NCBI GenBank assembly: GCA_044228875.1
Contig: JBGAUA010000108.1
Coordinates: 1-12,408 of the forward strand
Length of the DNA: 12,408 nucleotides
Direction: 5' to 3'
Source: Epilinea sp044228875
GTDB taxonomy: Bacteria > Chloroflexota > Anaerolineae > Epilineales > Epilineaceae
Shown: piece after piece, positions 1-6,577 of the stretch
How positions within the stretch are numbered: position 1 is the first letter of the stretch
Layout of the letters: each line of letters begins with the position of its first letter
Notes under the pieces: generated by a model
Databases searched by the model: none
The model's input: only the letters and a program-made list of their open reading frames with translations
Told to the model about the DNA's origin: nothing
Position numbers and translations under genes: made by a program

Positions 1-1
1 C

Positions 2-703
2 AGCCTCTCGGACAAGACCCGTCTGGTCATCCTCAACTCGCCCTCCAACCCCACCGGCGGGGTGCTGCACCAGGACCAGATCGCGGCCATCGCCCGACTG
101 CTGGCGGACTGGCCGCGGGTGATGGTGCTGTCCGACGAGATCTATTCGCGGATGCTCTACGTGGGGCAACACCACTCCATCGCCAGCGAGCCGGGAATGC
201 TGGAGCGCACCATCATCCTGGACGGCTTCTCCAAGACCTACGCCATGACCGGCTGGCGCCTGGGCTACGGCGTCATGCCCGAGGCCCTGGCCAAGGCGGT
301 CACCCAGCTGCAGATCAACGCCACCAGCTGCGTCAACGCCGCCACGCAGATGGCGGGCATCGAGGCCCTGCGCGGCCCACAGACCGACGTGGACCACATG
401 GTGGAGGCCTTCCTGGGGCGCCGCGACCGCATCGTCGCCGGGCTGAACGCCATCCCCGGCATCCGCTGCGTGCTGCCGGAGGGCGCCTTCTACGCTTTCC
501 CCAACGTCAGCGACCTGGGCATCGGGGAGCAGGCGCTGGCCGACGGCCTGCTGCAGGAGGCGGGCGTGGCGGTGCTGCCGGGCACGGCCTTCGGCAGCCA
601 CGGCAAGGGCTACCTGCGCCTGTCCTACGCCAACTCGGTGGCCAACATCGACCGGGCGCTGGAGCGGATCGCGGCGCACGTGGGGCGGCTGGCGCCGGCC
701 TGA
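2..703 (+). CDS. Class I/II pyridoxal-phosphate aminotransferase, C-terminal part (5' end outside window)
   Basis: This is a fold-type I PLP aminotransferase of the aspartate aminotransferase family, a cytosolic amino-group transfer enzyme. The frame is already open at base 2, so the gene starts before the window; a GTG at 62 is internal. Visible family motifs are NSPSNPTGG near the left edge, whose Asn contacts PLP; SDEIY, whose Asp and Tyr contact the PLP ring; and GFSKTYAMTGWRLGY, whose Lys (codon 233-235) should form the Schiff base with PLP. A conserved Arg follows near the end in YLRLSYANS and should bind the substrate carboxylate. The C-terminal domain looks complete and ends at TGA 701-703. 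The exact substrate (aspartate, aromatic or other) cannot be told from this half. The next gene, holA, starts 4 nt after the stop, so the two are probably co-transcribed. Confidence 0.93.
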   Translation, partial: SLSDKTRLVILNSPSNPTGGVLHQDQIAAIARLLADWPRVMVLSDEIYSRMLYVGQHHSIASEPGMLERTIILDGFSKTYAMTGWRLGYGVMPEALAKAVTQLQINATSCVNAATQMAGIEALRGPQTDVDHMVEAFLGRRDRIVAGLNAIPGIRCVLPEGAFYAFPNVSDLGIGEQALADGLLQEAGVAVLPGTAFGSHGKGYLRLSYANSVANIDRALERIAAHVGRLAPA

Positions 704-707
704 CGCC

Positions 708-1736
708 TTGATCCACCTCTACCACGGCCCTGACCTCTTCTCCCTGCAGCTGGCCCTGGAGCAGCTGCGCGCCGCGGTGCTTGCCGACGACAGCATGGCG
801 GCCTTCAACGAGACCCGTCTGGACGGCCGCGGTCTGAAGCTGGGTGAGCTGCAGGCGGCCACCGAGGCCCTGCCCTTCATGGGCGAGCATCGATTGGTGC
901 TGGTTCGCGGCCTGGCGGCGCGCGGCGAGGGCCAGGCGGCGGAGAAGGGGGCCAACAAGTCGCTCACCGAGGGTCTCACCCTGCTCTGGGGCCGGCTGCC
1001 GCCGAGCACCGTGCTGGTGCACGTGGAGGGCAACCTCAGCCCGGCCAACCCGCTCCTCAAGGCCCTCACCGCCTGGCGTGCCGCCCAGCCGCAGGCGGCC
1101 CAGGCCGCGGAGATCCGCGCCTTCGAAGCGCCCAAGGCCGCCGAACTGCCGGCCTGGCTCCGCCGCCGCGCGACGGATCACGGTGGCGCGATGGAGCCGG
1201 CGGCGGCCGTCGCCCTGGCGGATGCGCTCACCCGGGACCGCTCCGTGGACCTGGGTACCGCCGACCAGGAGCTGCTCAAGCTCATCACCTGGGCCGACGG
1301 CCGCCCGGTGACGGCGGCCGACGTGGCCCAGCTGGTGACCAGCATCAACCTGGAGAGCATCTTCGTGTTCGTGGACGCCCTGGCGGAGCGCAACGGGCGC
1401 CAGGCCATCGGCATCCTGCACAAGTACCAGGTGCAGGGCGAGCCGCCGCTGCGCATCCTCGCTCTGGTGGTGCGGCAGTTCCGCATGCTCCTGATGCTCC
1501 ATGCCCTGCAGGCCGAAGGCGTCCCCGGTGGGGAGATCCGTTCCGCCCTGGGCGTGGCGCCCTTCCTGGTGCCCAAGCTGCAGGGCCAGGCGCGGCGCTT
1601 CAACACCCGCTTCCTGGAGGCGGCCATGCGCCGCCTGCGCGACATCGACACCCAGGTGAAGACGGGCAAGATCGACGCGGGCCTGGCGCTGGACCTGTTC
1701 GTGGCGGGGGTGTGCGGGGTGGCGACGCGGCGCTAG
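708..1736 (+). CDS. holA: DNA polymerase III, delta subunit
   Basis: Delta subunit of the clamp loader, which opens the beta sliding clamp during replication. The 342-residue length fits the HolA family. The N-terminus, IHLYHGPDLFSLQLALEQLR, matches the usual HolA opening, where an AAA+-like domain lacks a working Walker A motif. The C-terminal collar domain is recognisable from the segment around ILHKYQVQGEPPLRILALVVRQF, and the last helix KTGKIDAGLALDLFV is typical of the family end. The start chosen is TTG at 708, because the family N-terminus begins exactly there and no upstream codon is possible before the preceding TGA (701-703). No clear Shine-Dalgarno is visible, which fits translational coupling to the aminotransferase gene. 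One base after the TAG stop a palindromic repeat element begins. The family call is firm; only the rare start codon is less certain. Confidence 0.93.
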   Translation: MIHLYHGPDLFSLQLALEQLRAAVLADDSMAAFNETRLDGRGLKLGELQAATEALPFMGEHRLVLVRGLAARGEGQAAEKGANKSLTEGLTLLWGRLPPSTVLVHVEGNLSPANPLLKALTAWRAAQPQAAQAAEIRAFEAPKAAELPAWLRRRATDHGGAMEPAAAVALADALTRDRSVDLGTADQELLKLITWADGRPVTAADVAQLVTSINLESIFVFVDALAERNGRQAIGILHKYQVQGEPPLRILALVVRQFRMLLMLHALQAEGVPGGEIRSALGVAPFLVPKLQGQARRFNTRFLEAAMRRLRDIDTQVKTGKIDAGLALDLFVAGVCGVATRR

Positions 1737-1737
1737 G

Positions 1738-1790
1738 GTGGGGGCGGGTCTGCCGGATCGCCCTGGATTCGTGCGAACCCATTGCCCCAC
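1738..1790. repeat. Degenerate copy of a palindromic intergenic repeat (element A)
   Basis: A 53-base element whose left end, 1738-1756, matches the left end of the neighbouring element (1791-1809) at 18 of 19 positions (GTGGGGGC against GTAGGGGC). Its right end, GCCCCAC at 1784-1790, is one base short of the expected GCCCCTAC. It abuts element B directly, so the junction reads as a small palindrome, GCCCC-ACGTA-GGGGC. It starts two bases after the holA stop. It looks like a shortened, decayed member of the same family. Confidence 0.6.
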
Positions 1791-1946
1791 GTAGGGGCGG
1801 GTCTGCCGGGCGTTTGGATGCGCCGCGCCCATGATGGCGCGACCCGGCTGGCTCGCCCGCGGTCTACGCGAACCCAGGGCGAGCCAGCCGGGTCGCCGGT
1901 AGGACGGTGGAGGCGGGGCGTTCACGCCCGGCAGACCCGCCCCTAC
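1791..1946. repeat. Palindromic intergenic repeat element with nested inverted repeats (element B)
   Basis: A 156-base element bounded by a perfect 23-bp inverted repeat: 1791-1813, beginning GTAGGGGCGGGTCTGCC, against 1924-1946, ending GGCAGACCCGCCCCTAC. Inside it sits a second perfect 20-bp inverted repeat, 1839-1858 against 1877-1896, with an 18-base loop at 1859-1876. As RNA this would fold into a very stable long hairpin and could end or protect the holA transcript. It has no room for a transposase. It resembles non-coding MITE-like or REP-like repeats that begin GTAGGGGC and are common in Chloroflexota and some other GC-rich bacteria; that family assignment is from general knowledge, while the inverted repeats are seen directly. 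Short open frames crossing it are by-products. Confidence 0.8.
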
Positions 1947-2034
1947 GAAAGACACCGTCGGCAATAGGAATGTGGACGGCGAAACGTGGGTCGGAGCGCA
2001 ACTTCATCGTCGTCGCGGTGTTTACTCATACGAA

Positions 2035-2043
2035 TGGCATAAT
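2035..2043 (+). promoter_or_regulatory. Candidate extended -10 promoter for the penicillin-binding protein gene
   Basis: TGG followed by CATAAT (5 of 6 to TATAAT) gives an extended -10 motif in an AT-richer island (about 2020-2050) within very GC-rich surroundings. No good -35 box lies 16-18 bases upstream, which is acceptable for extended -10 promoters. It would give a leader of roughly 70 bases before the ATG at 2120. Confidence 0.35.
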
Positions 2044-2119
2044 TATCGCCATCATCCCCTGACCCTGGCGCGACGAGCGCCGGAGCCCATCCTCGTCCCC
2101 AGTCACGGAGTCCCCGCTC

Positions 2120-5044
2120 ATGGTCTCATCCCCCCAGTCGCCGTCGCCCGCTTCGCCCGGCCCCGCCTCGCCCGGGCCCGTGCCGCCCGCCCGCCGCTTC
2201 GGCCTCCTGCCCCGCGCCGCCAGCGGCTCGGTCTCCTGCGTGGTGGCCGCCGCCGCGATCGCCATCGCCGGCCTGGTGGCCGTGGGCGTCGGCAGCGCGG
2301 GGCTGGTCTACCTGCGCTTTGCCGGCTCCCTGCCCGCGCCGGAGGAACTGCGCGCCCGTGCGGCCACCTTCCGCAGCAGCCGCATCCTCGACAAGGACGG
2401 CCAGCCCCTGGCCGAAGCCTTCGACGCCAACCAGGGGCGGCGCGACGTCGTGCCGCTCTCGGAGATCTCGCCCTTCCTGCTGCAGGCCACGGTGGCTACC
2501 GAGGACCGCAACTTCTACCAGCACAAGGGCGTGGACCCCGTGGCCATCCTGCGGGCCATGTGGTACGCCGTGCAGGAGCGAGAGCTGGTGTCGGGGGGCA
2601 GCACCATCACCCAGCAGCTGGTCAAGCGCATCCTGCTCACCCCCGAGCGCACCCTCAGCCGCAAGCTGAAGGAAGCGGTGCTGGCCGCGGAGATCAGCCG
2701 CCGCTACAGCAAGGACGAGATCCTGGAGCTGTACCTCAACGAGATCTTCTACGGCAGCCTGGCCTACGGCTGCGAGAGCGCCGCGCAGACCTTCTTCGGC
2801 AAGTCGGCCCGCGACCTGAGCCTGGCCGAGGCGGCCCTGATCGCCGGTCTGCCCCAGGCCCCCGCCTGGTACGACCCCTACAGCAACCCGGACCGGGCCC
2901 TGGGCCGGCAGAAGGTGGTGCTGGACCTGATGGTGGAGGCGGGCAACATCGACCAGGCGCAGGCCGACGCGGCCAAGGCCGAGGGCGAAGGCTTGAGCTT
3001 CCAGCCCTGGCGGGTGAGCATGGCCGCGCCGCACTTCGTCTCCCTGGTGCGCCAGCAGGTGGAGGCCATCACCGCCGACCCGGCGGCCCTGGACACCAAG
3101 GGCCTCACGGTCACCACCACCCTGGACCGCCGCCTGCAGGACGCCGCCGAGCGGATCGTGGCGGAGAAGGTGAACGCCCTGGCGGCCCGCAATGTGGGCA
3201 ACGGCGCCCTGGTGGCCATGGAGCCTGATACCGGCGCCGTCCGCGCCTTCGTGGGCAGCAAGGACTGGAACGACGAGGCCATCGCCGGCCAGGTGAACAT
3301 GGCCCTGGCCCCCCGCCAGCCGGGCAGCTCGCTCAAGCCTTTCGTCTACCTGGCGGCCTTCCGCTCGCAGCGGACACGCTGGACGCCGGGCACCCTGCTG
3401 GCGGACATCCGGACGGAGTTCCCGGACGGGGCCAACCCGCCCTACGTGCCGACGAACTACGACGGCCAGGAGCATGGCATGGTCACGATGCGCACGGCCC
3501 TGGCCAACAGCTACAACATCCCGGCGGTGGCCGCCCTGCAGGCGGTGGGGGTGGAGGCCTTCCAGGACCAGCTGGCGGCGCTGGGCGTGACCACCCTGAC
3601 GCGCCGCGACTACGGCCTGAGCCTGGCCCTGGGCGCCGGCGAGGTGCCGCTCATGGAGAACACGGCCGCCTTCGCCGCCCTGGCGGCCGGAGGCCGGCGC
3701 ACGCCGCCGGTGGCCGTGCTGAAGATCGTTGATTCCGCAGGCGCTGTTGTCTGCGAGGCGGGTACGGACAAGCCCTGCCTGGCTCCCGAGGCCTTGGACG
3801 CCGGACGCGAGCAGGTGGTGGAGCCGGCGGAGGCTTTCCTCATCTCCGACATGCTGTCGGACAACGCCGCCCGCGTCCCCGCCTTCGGCGCGGGCAACGT
3901 GCTGGAGCTGGACCGGCCGGCGGCGGTGAAGACGGGCACCACCAACGACTACCGCGACAACCTGACGGTGGGCTACACCCCGCAGCTCGTGACCGGGGTC
4001 TGGGTGGGCAACGCCGACAACACGGCGATGCAGGGCATCAGCGGCGTGACCGGGGCCGGCCCCATCTGGCACGACTTCATGCTGGCGGCGCACGAGGGCC
4101 TGCCGGCGCAGCCCTTCGCGGCACCGGAGGGGACGCAGCCCTTTGAGATCTGTCGCGACACGGGCACGCGGCCCAGCCGGGCCTGTCCGGAGCGCGCGAC
4201 CTGGTTCTTCGCCGTCGATCGCCCGCCCCTGGGCGCGGACAAGGACCTGTGGCAGGTGCTGCGCATCGACCGCGCCACGGGCCTGCTGGCGAGCGAGCAC
4301 ACGCCCGAGGACGAGGTGGAGGAGCGGACCTACAAGGTCTACCCGCTGGCCGAGGGTTGGGCGGACCCCAAGGCCTGGCGCGCCTGGGCGGCGGCCCATG
4401 GCATCGCGCAGCCGCCGGAGGGCAGCAGCGATCGCTATGCCTTCGCGGCGCGGGTGGAGATCGGCAGCCCGGCGGAGGGGGCGACGGTGGCGGGCGAGGT
4501 GCCGGTGCTGGGCACGGTGCTCGTGCCGGAGCTGGACCGCTACGAGTTGAGCTGGGGCGAGGGCTGGGATCCCGACGGCTTCAACCGCATCCGGCGCGAC
4601 GACGAGGCGGTGGAGGACGGCGAGCTGGGCGTCTGGGACACCGAGGGCCTGCCGCCGGGAGGCTACACCCTGCGCCTGGTCGCCCGCGATGCCGACGGTC
4701 ATGCCCACGAGGCGCGGGTGCGGGTGAACCTCGCGGTCTTGGCCACCGCCACGGCGACGGCGACGGCCACCACAGGTTCCGCGGCGACGCCGACCACCAC
4801 AACGGCCACCGCCACGGCGGAAGCCGGCGCCACGCGCACGGCCACGACGGCCGCGCCGCGGGAGACGGCCAAGCCTTCACCCGCGCCGGCGACCCTGGCC
4901 CCGCGGCCGACCCTGGTCCCGCGTCCCACCTTCGTGCTGCCTACGGATGCTCCGCCGGAGGAGCCGACCCTGGCGCCGCGCCCGACGGTGGGTCCGCCCC
5001 AGGAGCCGACGGTGATCAGCTTTCCGACGGAGGCGGTGCCATGA
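2120..5044 (+). CDS. Bifunctional class A penicillin-binding protein (glycosyltransferase/transpeptidase) with C-terminal Ig-like domain and Pro/Thr-rich tail
   Basis: Builds peptidoglycan outside the cytoplasmic membrane by polymerising lipid II glycan strands and cross-linking the stem peptides. The 974 residues begin with a Pro/Ser-rich cytoplasmic tail (1-35) and one membrane anchor (about 37-66). The GT51 domain has EDRNFYQHKG (E128 the likely catalytic acid/base), GGSTITQQL (159-167), RKLKE and KDEILELYLN. The transpeptidase domain has SSLK with nucleophile S403, SYN (464-466) and KTGT (K604). An Ig-like domain follows (about 775-873), then a Thr/Ala-rich stretch and a Pro-rich tail with repeated PTLAPRPT/PTLVPRPT units to the end. 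ATG at 2120 is supported by GGAG at 2107-2110, nine bases upstream. The tail is an extension beyond a standard PBP1A core and resembles a cell-wall spacer. The family call is firm; whether it is called PBP1A or PBP1C is a matter of naming. Confidence 0.95.
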   Translation: MVSSPQSPSPASPGPASPGPVPPARRFGLLPRAASGSVSCVVAAAAIAIAGLVAVGVGSAGLVYLRFAGSLPAPEELRARAATFRSSRILDKDGQPLAEAFDANQGRRDVVPLSEISPFLLQATVATEDRNFYQHKGVDPVAILRAMWYAVQERELVSGGSTITQQLVKRILLTPERTLSRKLKEAVLAAEISRRYSKDEILELYLNEIFYGSLAYGCESAAQTFFGKSARDLSLAEAALIAGLPQAPAWYDPYSNPDRALGRQKVVLDLMVEAGNIDQAQADAAKAEGEGLSFQPWRVSMAAPHFVSLVRQQVEAITADPAALDTKGLTVTTTLDRRLQDAAERIVAEKVNALAARNVGNGALVAMEPDTGAVRAFVGSKDWNDEAIAGQVNMALAPRQPGSSLKPFVYLAAFRSQRTRWTPGTLLADIRTEFPDGANPPYVPTNYDGQEHGMVTMRTALANSYNIPAVAALQAVGVEAFQDQLAALGVTTLTRRDYGLSLALGAGEVPLMENTAAFAALAAGGRRTPPVAVLKIVDSAGAVVCEAGTDKPCLAPEALDAGREQVVEPAEAFLISDMLSDNAARVPAFGAGNVLELDRPAAVKTGTTNDYRDNLTVGYTPQLVTGVWVGNADNTAMQGISGVTGAGPIWHDFMLAAHEGLPAQPFAAPEGTQPFEICRDTGTRPSRACPERATWFFAVDRPPLGADKDLWQVLRIDRATGLLASEHTPEDEVEERTYKVYPLAEGWADPKAWRAWAAAHGIAQPPEGSSDRYAFAARVEIGSPAEGATVAGEVPVLGTVLVPELDRYELSWGEGWDPDGFNRIRRDDEAVEDGELGVWDTEGLPPGGYTLRLVARDADGHAHEARVRVNLAVLATATATATATTGSAATPTTTTATATAEAGATRTATTAAPRETAKPSPAPATLAPRPTLVPRPTFVLPTDAPPEEPTLAPRPTVGPPQEPTVISFPTEAVP

Positions 5045-5054
5045 CGGTGGTCGG

Positions 5055-5075
5055 GTAGGGGCGGGGTCTGTGGGG
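5055..5075. repeat. Half copy of the GTAGGGGC palindromic repeat
   Basis: GTAGGGGCGGGGTCTG begins 11 bases after the PBP stop and matches the left terminus of the elements at 1738 and 1791 apart from one extra G. No clear matching right terminus is found in the next 90 bases, where a candidate promoter lies. It is probably a remnant of the same dispersed repeat family. Confidence 0.5.
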
Positions 5076-5079
5076 TTAC

Positions 5080-5108
5080 TTGAATCTTACGGCGCTCTCC
5101 GTTAAACT
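5080..5108 (+). promoter_or_regulatory. Candidate sigma-70-type promoter for the secreted protein gene
   Basis: TTGAAT at 5080-5085 (4 of 6 to TTGACA) and TAAACT at 5103-5108 (4 of 6 to TATAAT) are separated by exactly 17 bases, in a local AT-rich island. This would start transcription around 5115 and leave a leader of about 55 bases before the ATG at 5169. Confidence 0.45.
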
Positions 5109-5168
5109 AAGCGCATCTGGGGCGCTCCGTAGAGCCAGCCCCGCCTTTGGATCTGCGAGGTATGGGCC

Positions 5169-5647
5169 ATGAACCATCGATTGCTGCGCGTTGCGCGCTC
5201 TGTCCTCACCGTAGGTGTGCTGGCCTTGGCGGCGCTCGGCTTCGCCGGAGGCCCGGCCGCGGCGGACAGCGCGGCGGATGCGGATGGGGCGCTGCCGCGC
5301 CTCACGACCCCCGATCTGCGCGCCGGCCTGGCGGCCCTGCCCGCGCCCCTCGCGGTTCCGGCCGTCGCGGCGGACGCGGCCGGGCAGTCCGACACGCCTC
5401 AGCAGCAGCCCGTCGACCGCCTGCTGGAGGACTTCGAGCGCGGCGGCTGGCCGGGCGGCGCGCCGGCGGCGCCCATCCTCACCTGGCTGCCGACGACCCT
5501 CACGGACCTCTGGGCGGCGCCGGGCGCGGGCTACTTCTGGGCCACCAGCGTCTGCCAGGCGGGCGGCGGCGTTCGCTCGCTCTGCCCCATCTGCGGCGGG
5601 CCGCAGGGCGGCGGCCATGCTTGCGGGGCGCGCTACCCGGAGCTGAC
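5169..5647 (+). CDS. Secreted beta-sandwich protein, N-terminal part (runs into assembly gap)
   Basis: N-terminal part of an exported protein of unknown function. Residues 1-32 form a classical signal peptide: basic MNHRLLRVAR, a hydrophobic VLTVGVLALAALGF core, and a likely cut after PAAA. After a low-complexity mature start, a segment with DFERGGWP, then TSVCQAGGGVRSLCPICGG and HACGARYPE, resembles the opening of extracellular beta-sandwich domains frequent in large Chloroflexota exoproteins, where a Cys pair brackets a GGG-type loop. ATG at 5169 is supported by GAGG at 5157-5160. The frame stays open up to the N run at 5648. Beyond the gap this reading frame meets a TAG at 5721-5723, but that lies in sequence that does not belong to this gene. 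The continuation is the frame at 5759-6547. A true size needs the gap filled. Confidence 0.8.
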
Positions 5648-5657
5648 NNNNNNNNNN
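5648..5657. other. Assembly gap (run of 10 N)
   Basis: Ten N characters join two contigs inside a gene. The reading frames on the two sides differ, so 10 is likely to be a placeholder length rather than a measured one. Confidence 0.95.
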
Positions 5658-5757
5658 GGCACGCCGCCGCTGTGCACGACCACGCCGTCGATGACCACGG
5701 CCGGGGTCGACATGACGCCGTAGCTGACGATGGAGGGCATGTCCTCGACCTTCTCGA
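5658..5757 (-). pseudogene. C-terminal fragment of a small thioredoxin-like protein (redox-active disulfide protein type), probably a chimeric contig end
   Basis: Read on the minus strand, these bases encode LEKVEDMPSIVSYGVMSTP followed by AVVIDGVVVHSGGVP. This is the characteristic second half of the small thioredoxin family often called redox-active disulfide protein 2: EKV.D...I..YGVMSTPA with the cis-Pro of the thioredoxin fold, then the last two beta strands. The N-terminal half with the CxxC active site would have to lie at higher coordinates, but there the + strand clearly encodes the secreted protein. The fragment is therefore cut off on the right by an abrupt junction near 5757 and on the left by the gap. 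No start codon or complete gene is present. The simplest reading is foreign sequence joined at a contig end; a real insertion is possible but less likely. The right edge is uncertain by some ten bases. Confidence 0.7.
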
Positions 5758-5758
5758 G

Positions 5759-6547
5759 CTGGACCTGGGCGCCCAGCAGGGGCTGTCCGAGTTGCAGCTG
5801 CGGCTGGACATCTGGGCCGACGCCGAACCGCACGAAGGCCTGGTGGTCAACTACCTGGAGCGCCAGCCGGGCGTGCCGGCGCCGACGCGGCGCCCGCTGC
5901 GCTCGTTCACGGGCGACCTGAAGGCCTGGGCCCGCGACCAGCGCGTGGACCTGCTGAACGCCCGGGACGAAGAGGATCCGCGCTGGAAAGCGGACCTCAG
6001 CGGCAAGGTCGTGGACCTGGAGCTGCTCTTCATCAGCCATTCCAACCAGCCGGGCGTCCAGAACGGCCAGGGCATCTTCGTGGACAACCTGCGCCTGTGG
6101 AGCCGGCCGCGCACGGTGGTGGTGACGGCGCAGCCCTCGGCGACGCCGCGGGTGACGGCGACGGCCACGCCCACGCCCCTGCCCACGCTCCCGCCTTCGG
6201 GCGACCGCAACGTCTTCTGTCCCAGCGGCGAGCCCTGCGGCCGCCTGCGGGTGGAGACCTACGTGGACGCGCGCTGCGACGGCCGCTTCCAGTCGGGGGT
6301 GGACAGCTGGCTGGCCGGTCAGCGCATCGACGTGAACACGGGCGGCGAGCTGCTGCGGGCCACCACCAGCCGCCTGGGCGGCGCCTACTTCCTCCTGCCC
6401 ACGCGGCGGACGACGTCGGTGTCCTTCACCCCGCCCGCCGGCTACCAGCTCTGCGCCAACAGCCCGGCGCCGCTGAGCCTGAGCACGGCGGACTTCGGCC
6501 GCTGGGGCAACAAGCAGGTGGCCTTCCGGGTGCGGCGCACACGCTGA
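5759..6547 (+). CDS. Secreted beta-sandwich protein, C-terminal part with Thr/Pro linker and Cna-B/carboxypeptidase-regulatory-like domain
   Basis: C-terminal part of the exported protein started at 5169. The segment through LSELQLRLDIWADAE up to GKVVDLELLFISHSN and GQGIFVDNLRLW looks like the second half of an extracellular jelly-roll/beta-sandwich domain, where a GxFVDNxRL strand is the usual end. A Thr/Pro-rich linker with ATATPTPLPTLPP (about 6140-6205) follows. The last 100 residues, from CGRLRVETYVDARCDGRF through WLAGQRIDV, LGGAYFLLP and FTPPAGYQLC, follow the pattern of a Cna-B/SdrD-B or carboxypeptidase-regulatory-like beta domain, in which the strand-loop GxYxF and PxGY are typical. 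The frame is open back to the gap, but residues encoded left of about 5757 are His/Asp-rich nonsense from a foreign antisense piece. It ends at TGA 6545-6547. The role is unknown; surface adhesion or scaffolding is a guess. Confidence 0.8.
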   Translation: MDLGAQQGLSELQLRLDIWADAEPHEGLVVNYLERQPGVPAPTRRPLRSFTGDLKAWARDQRVDLLNARDEEDPRWKADLSGKVVDLELLFISHSNQPGVQNGQGIFVDNLRLWSRPRTVVVTAQPSATPRVTATATPTPLPTLPPSGDRNVFCPSGEPCGRLRVETYVDARCDGRFQSGVDSWLAGQRIDVNTGGELLRATTSRLGGAYFLLPTRRTTSVSFTPPAGYQLCANSPAPLSLSTADFGRWGNKQVAFRVRRTR

Positions 6548-6577
6548 AGGGCTGACGGAGGCGACGACGGTTCGACG

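Noticed and set aside
507..1964. 485-codon minus-strand frame across holA and the palindromic repeats
   Set aside because: The part over holA is a shadow of a well-supported gene, and the rest is repeat sequence. No protein family is recognisable.
1782..1967. Short + strand open frame between holA and the PBP gene
   Set aside because: It consists almost entirely of the palindromic repeat element, with no ribosome site and no conserved protein pattern.
1737..2119. CRISPR array or small RNA in the longest intergenic stretch
   Set aside because: The repeats are inverted and nested, not regularly spaced direct repeats with unique spacers. No tRNA-like or rRNA-like structure was seen here or elsewhere in the window.
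1972..3228. 418-codon + strand frame overlapping the start of the PBP gene
   Set aside because: Its translation becomes Arg/Gly/Pro-rich low-complexity sequence within the PBP region, where the correct frame shows GT51 motifs.
2126..4708. 860-codon open frame on the minus strand
   Set aside because: It lies wholly antisense to the penicillin-binding protein, whose motifs are complete. Its translation is His/Arg/Gly/Gln-rich with no family motif, as expected when GC-rich codons are read backwards.
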